A DNA stretch of 64,000 nucleotides, from contig NC_079884.1 of the NCBI RefSeq assembly GCF_029227915.1, forward strand, positions 682,001 through 746,000, read 5' to 3'. This DNA is from Hydractinia symbiolongicarpus. Taxonomy: Eukaryota; Cnidaria; Hydrozoa; Anthoathecata; Hydractiniidae. Shown in pieces: positions 61,043 through 64,000 of the stretch. Below the pieces are notes generated by a model that searched no databases, was not told the DNA's origin, and saw only the letters and a list, made by a program, of their open reading frames with translations. How positions within the stretch are numbered: position 1 is the first letter of the stretch; every line of letters starts with the position of its first letter. A program made the position numbers and the translations under genes.

Positions 61043-63517
61043 TTTAGTAAAACCTAATAATTGGAACTATATTTCACATCAACAAACCTTATAGTAACTT
61101 ATTTCCATATTTTTTATTGGATTAAAAAATCCCTGTGATACTGTTTCTGTGGAAAACAACGTAAGTTTAATTTAGTTAAAAGTAGTCACAAAAAATATTT
61201 AACCAAGACAACTTGTTACAGAGTATACCTATTTTATTCAATGCAAAAAGTTTTTGTCTTAAAGTGCTTTTGATTGGAAAACTTATAATTAGCAAATCCT
61301 TTCCATGTAATTCAGAGTTGAGACAATTCAGTCAGATGATGTGACAAGGTGACACAAAAAATCTTTGTTTGCATGAAGCCTGAGAGTTCTTAATAAACTT
61401 AAGGTGTAAGGGAAAAAAATAGTTTTTTTTTGCTTTTTTTTAATTTCTTTTATAAAAATAAAAAATTAACTTTTTAATGGTGAATTAATTTTTTTATAAA
61501 GGATAGAAATGCGCCTTTTTTCCAAAAACACAATCCTCATCATTTGTTTTCCAGCTGAACGTGCTAAAAAGTTCAAATGTAGGTGTAAATTTTTATATTT
61601 CTCACTTTGGGAATAAACTGTGATATGAGCATAGTTTGTAACAATAACGTAATCACACCCGTTGTAAAAAACGATACCATTGAATTTCTTTGTATCGCTT
61701 TTCTTTTAACGATTGTTTGTTTTTATCCAATCAATTAAAAATCACTTTTTTCACTTTGACTTTCATTAATGCTTTTTCAGGAAAAAGTTTTTTTTACAAG
61801 CGAGCAACACTAACAACATCAAGCTATATAAAATATTAAAAAATGTCTACTTATTGTCATAAAGCTTCTGCTCCTTCAAAAAAGAGAAAAAAAATTAGAA
61901 CAAAGAGTTTTAAGCTCCGGCCAAGCGAAGATTTAAAATAAAAAATAATACGCAAATTGAACAAAAGTGTAAGTCGAAAGAAAATAATGGATGTTTTATT
62001 CAGCGATAGCGAATACGACTCAGACATTTATGTTATCATATCATTCTTTTTAATCTCTATTCCATCAGGTTTTGTAACATTTTTTCCTTTTTGTTTATTT
62101 TTACTTTGCCCATCTCTCTTCTTGTGAATATGTTTTAAGTGCGAATATGAGCAGAGACGCGTGTTGTAGAGAAGTTGTGAAAAATACCAGTAGCGACCAT
62201 TTAACTATACGAAAGTGATGATATTTTTAAAAATCTTTAAAGCTCTTTTTCGCAATGTTCATTTTTTGTGTTAGTACTGCTAGCCTTTTCATCTCCATTT
62301 ACAAAACAATAAAAGCTACAAGGTGGAGGGTGAGCAGCTTTCAAAGACATATGTTATATCTAAAAACGATTTTAAATTTAATTCGTAAGTGTGAAGAGAT
62401 CTCGAGTTATGACAATTTTTTAGCGAATTATGGTTTGTAATTCGATAAAAAAAGTTAATGGAAAATATCTTCAATACGGAAAATTACACTACAATTTTCA
62501 GATCGTTTTTATAGATCAATGTGATGTGATTACAAAACTGTGAACATCAATTATGAAAAACTAAAAGTTTTGTAAATGGAGATGTATTAGTAAAGGAGAG
62601 GTCATTTTTTTTAGTGTCCTTTAACAACTTCAATTTTATTTCGTTCCCAATAATTTTTTAGGCAATTTTATAATCTTTCAGAAAATATTAAACAACAATA
62701 TTACCATTTTCACGTAATTTTATTAGGAGCTATTTTAAAACATCGCACTTTTCCCTTACTCACACCTTAACAAATACAGTACATTAAACACTGTAAAACA
62801 CCTGTAATAATAATCTTTGTTTCTGTTTCGTCATCATTCTGACTGTGATAGGAGTCAGTTTGCACAACATACACAAATCAATTACTGCTGGTCTTTCGTT
62901 TTGAATTTGCTTGCATAGTTGAATAATTACTTTATTACAAATGAGAAGATATACAAAAGATTCATGAAAGAGGTGTCACATGTTTTTTAGTTTTATTTAT
63001 AATTTATTATACACATTGCTTCTTTCTAATTTCTACAAAAAAACATTAAAAAAATCTGACATTTTTGCTGTCACAAAGTTCAACATCTGTGGCAAATTAT
63101 AAGTACAATTTCTCTGTTATAACATAGGGAAAAACAGTTGAATTTAACACATAGGGAATGTTTGGCAGCCATTGACCATTTATTTGAAAATTTATTCTGT
63201 CTTTTTTCAATATTAAATGTGTGGAGATCGTAGAATAAATATGAACATGTAACACTTTTTCAACACAGGGGAACCATTACCTTTTATGGAATATGGTAAA
63301 TAAATAATAATAAAAGACCAGAAATTCTCAAAAACCTATATAGTTGGTGGATTGTTTCCACTATGGGCTACTGAAACAAAAAAGAACCCTAGACTATACC
63401 TCAGCTCAATCAAACATAGTAACATTTTTAATCTGTGAAAAATGAAAGGAAAAAGAATTAAAAACAAAAATTAAAAAGTGATCTCCATTAGAATTTGCCG
63501 CAGCCTTCCATTACAGG
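61043..63517. other. Upstream of UROS, gene-poor sequence
   Basis: A short forward ORF after 61843 reads MSTYCHKASAPSKKRKKIRT and stops after 32 codons; it could be a small basic peptide or a transposon relic. Forward ORF 62255-62440 has no features. No RNA genes or clear repeats. Confidence 0.35.
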
Positions 63518-63850
63518 TCACTTGGTCTGAAAGATTATTTCACACTTTTGCAGCTCTAAACGGGAAGGCTCTTTTGCCAAATTACGTGTTGACCAAAGGA
63601 AATGTGAACCTGTTTTTAGAAGCTCCTCTGTTTGGCACAGTAATTGTGGCAGTTTTTTTGTCAAAAAGAATTTCGAGCAGATGTAATTAGGAGCAATGCG
63701 ATTCATGGCTTTGAATACTAACATGGCATCAGTCTTGAGAGTATAAAGTTATTTAATGAATATTCCCTTTCTTTCCCAAGAAAGGTATGGACACATTTAA
63801 ATTGTTTTTCTAGTTTGACCAATCTACTTTGGGTGGCACGAGCCTATGCT
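63518..63850 (-). mobile_element. LINE reverse transcriptase C-terminal fragment, runs to the window edge
   Basis: On the reverse strand, about 63850-63720 reads ARATQSRLVKLEKQFK then FLGKEREYSL, and after a frame change 63724-63518 reads MLVFKAMNRIAPNYICSKFF, the pattern downstream of the RT domain in jockey/CR1-like elements (family: LVFKALN..AP.YL...F). Upstream RT parts, if any, lie beyond 64000. Confidence 0.62.
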
Positions 63851-64000
63851 GAGGCGCAGACACATGGCATTACAAGTGCATTATTAAAAAGGTTTTGGTG
63901 TTAGGTGTTAAACAAGATGCAATGGTTCTAATTTTAAAATATTTAATTAGTATTTTTCTATTTATGTCATTAATGTGCTCTTCCCTTTGCATTTTTTTAT

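Noticed and set aside
1-64000. CRISPR arrays, bacterial operons, riboswitches, rRNA genes
   Set aside because: None seen. The only regular array (27807-28508) is a direct minisatellite without spacers, and the genes are eukaryotic and split by introns.

Overview
This is a eukaryotic, strongly AT-rich window. Its genes are split by short introns with GT-AG boundaries, and it is crowded with degenerate mobile elements. The gene content points to an early-branching metazoan, most likely a cnidarian and perhaps a hydrozoan: a divergent NMDA-type glutamate receptor, an OATP transporter, a USP20/33-type deubiquitinase, a Mpv17-like protein and a haem-pathway enzyme, among Helitrons, LINE relics and MITEs. 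The organism is an inference; no ribosomal or mitochondrial marker is present. No bacterial operons, CRISPR arrays or intact viral genomes are seen.

Five protein genes can be reconstructed with good support. (1) 11153-11737 (+) is a single-coding-exon Mpv17/PMP22-family membrane protein. (2) 14628-20941 (+) is a five-exon NMDA-like ionotropic glutamate receptor (746 aa in my model). (3) 32657-40457 (-) is a nine-exon organic anion transporting polypeptide (SLCO/OATP, 645 aa), including a small exon on the reverse strand at 34571-34749 that carries the NCSCI motif and a membrane segment. (4) 45391-58783 (-) is a 25-exon ubiquitin-specific protease of the USP20/USP33 type (657 aa) with a complete catalytic core and DUSP domains but no visible zinc-finger UBP domain. 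(5) 60293-61042 (-) is an intronless uroporphyrinogen-III synthase. All exon phases in the three multi-exon models close exactly, which is the main evidence for the splice sites. A sixth, unassigned coding exon lies at 30493-30893 (+). The genes are not functionally linked; this is ordinary animal gene order.

Region by region: 1-1.9 kb nothing recognised; 1.9-4.6 kb a compact island of short intronless ORFs on both strands, of unknown origin; 5.9-8.5 kb a reverse-strand LINE relic (endonuclease and reverse transcriptase); 9.3-10.7 kb three abutting Helitron-type elements; 11-21 kb the Mpv17-like and glutamate-receptor genes with MITEs in or near them; 21-30 kb mostly gene-poor sequence with a 98-bp mini-Helitron, a tRNA-like relic, an 87-bp minisatellite and a second Helitron tandem; 32.6-40.5 kb OATP; 40.6-43.4 kb Helitron and pogo-like relics; 45.4-58.8 kb the USP; 60.3-61.0 kb UROS; and a second LINE tail at the right edge.

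The most interesting items are the pore and ligand-pocket substitutions of the glutamate receptor, the unexplained 1.9-4.6 kb ORF island, the apparent lack of the ZnF-UBP domain in the USP, and Helitrons joined head-to-tail without any intervening base at two separate loci.
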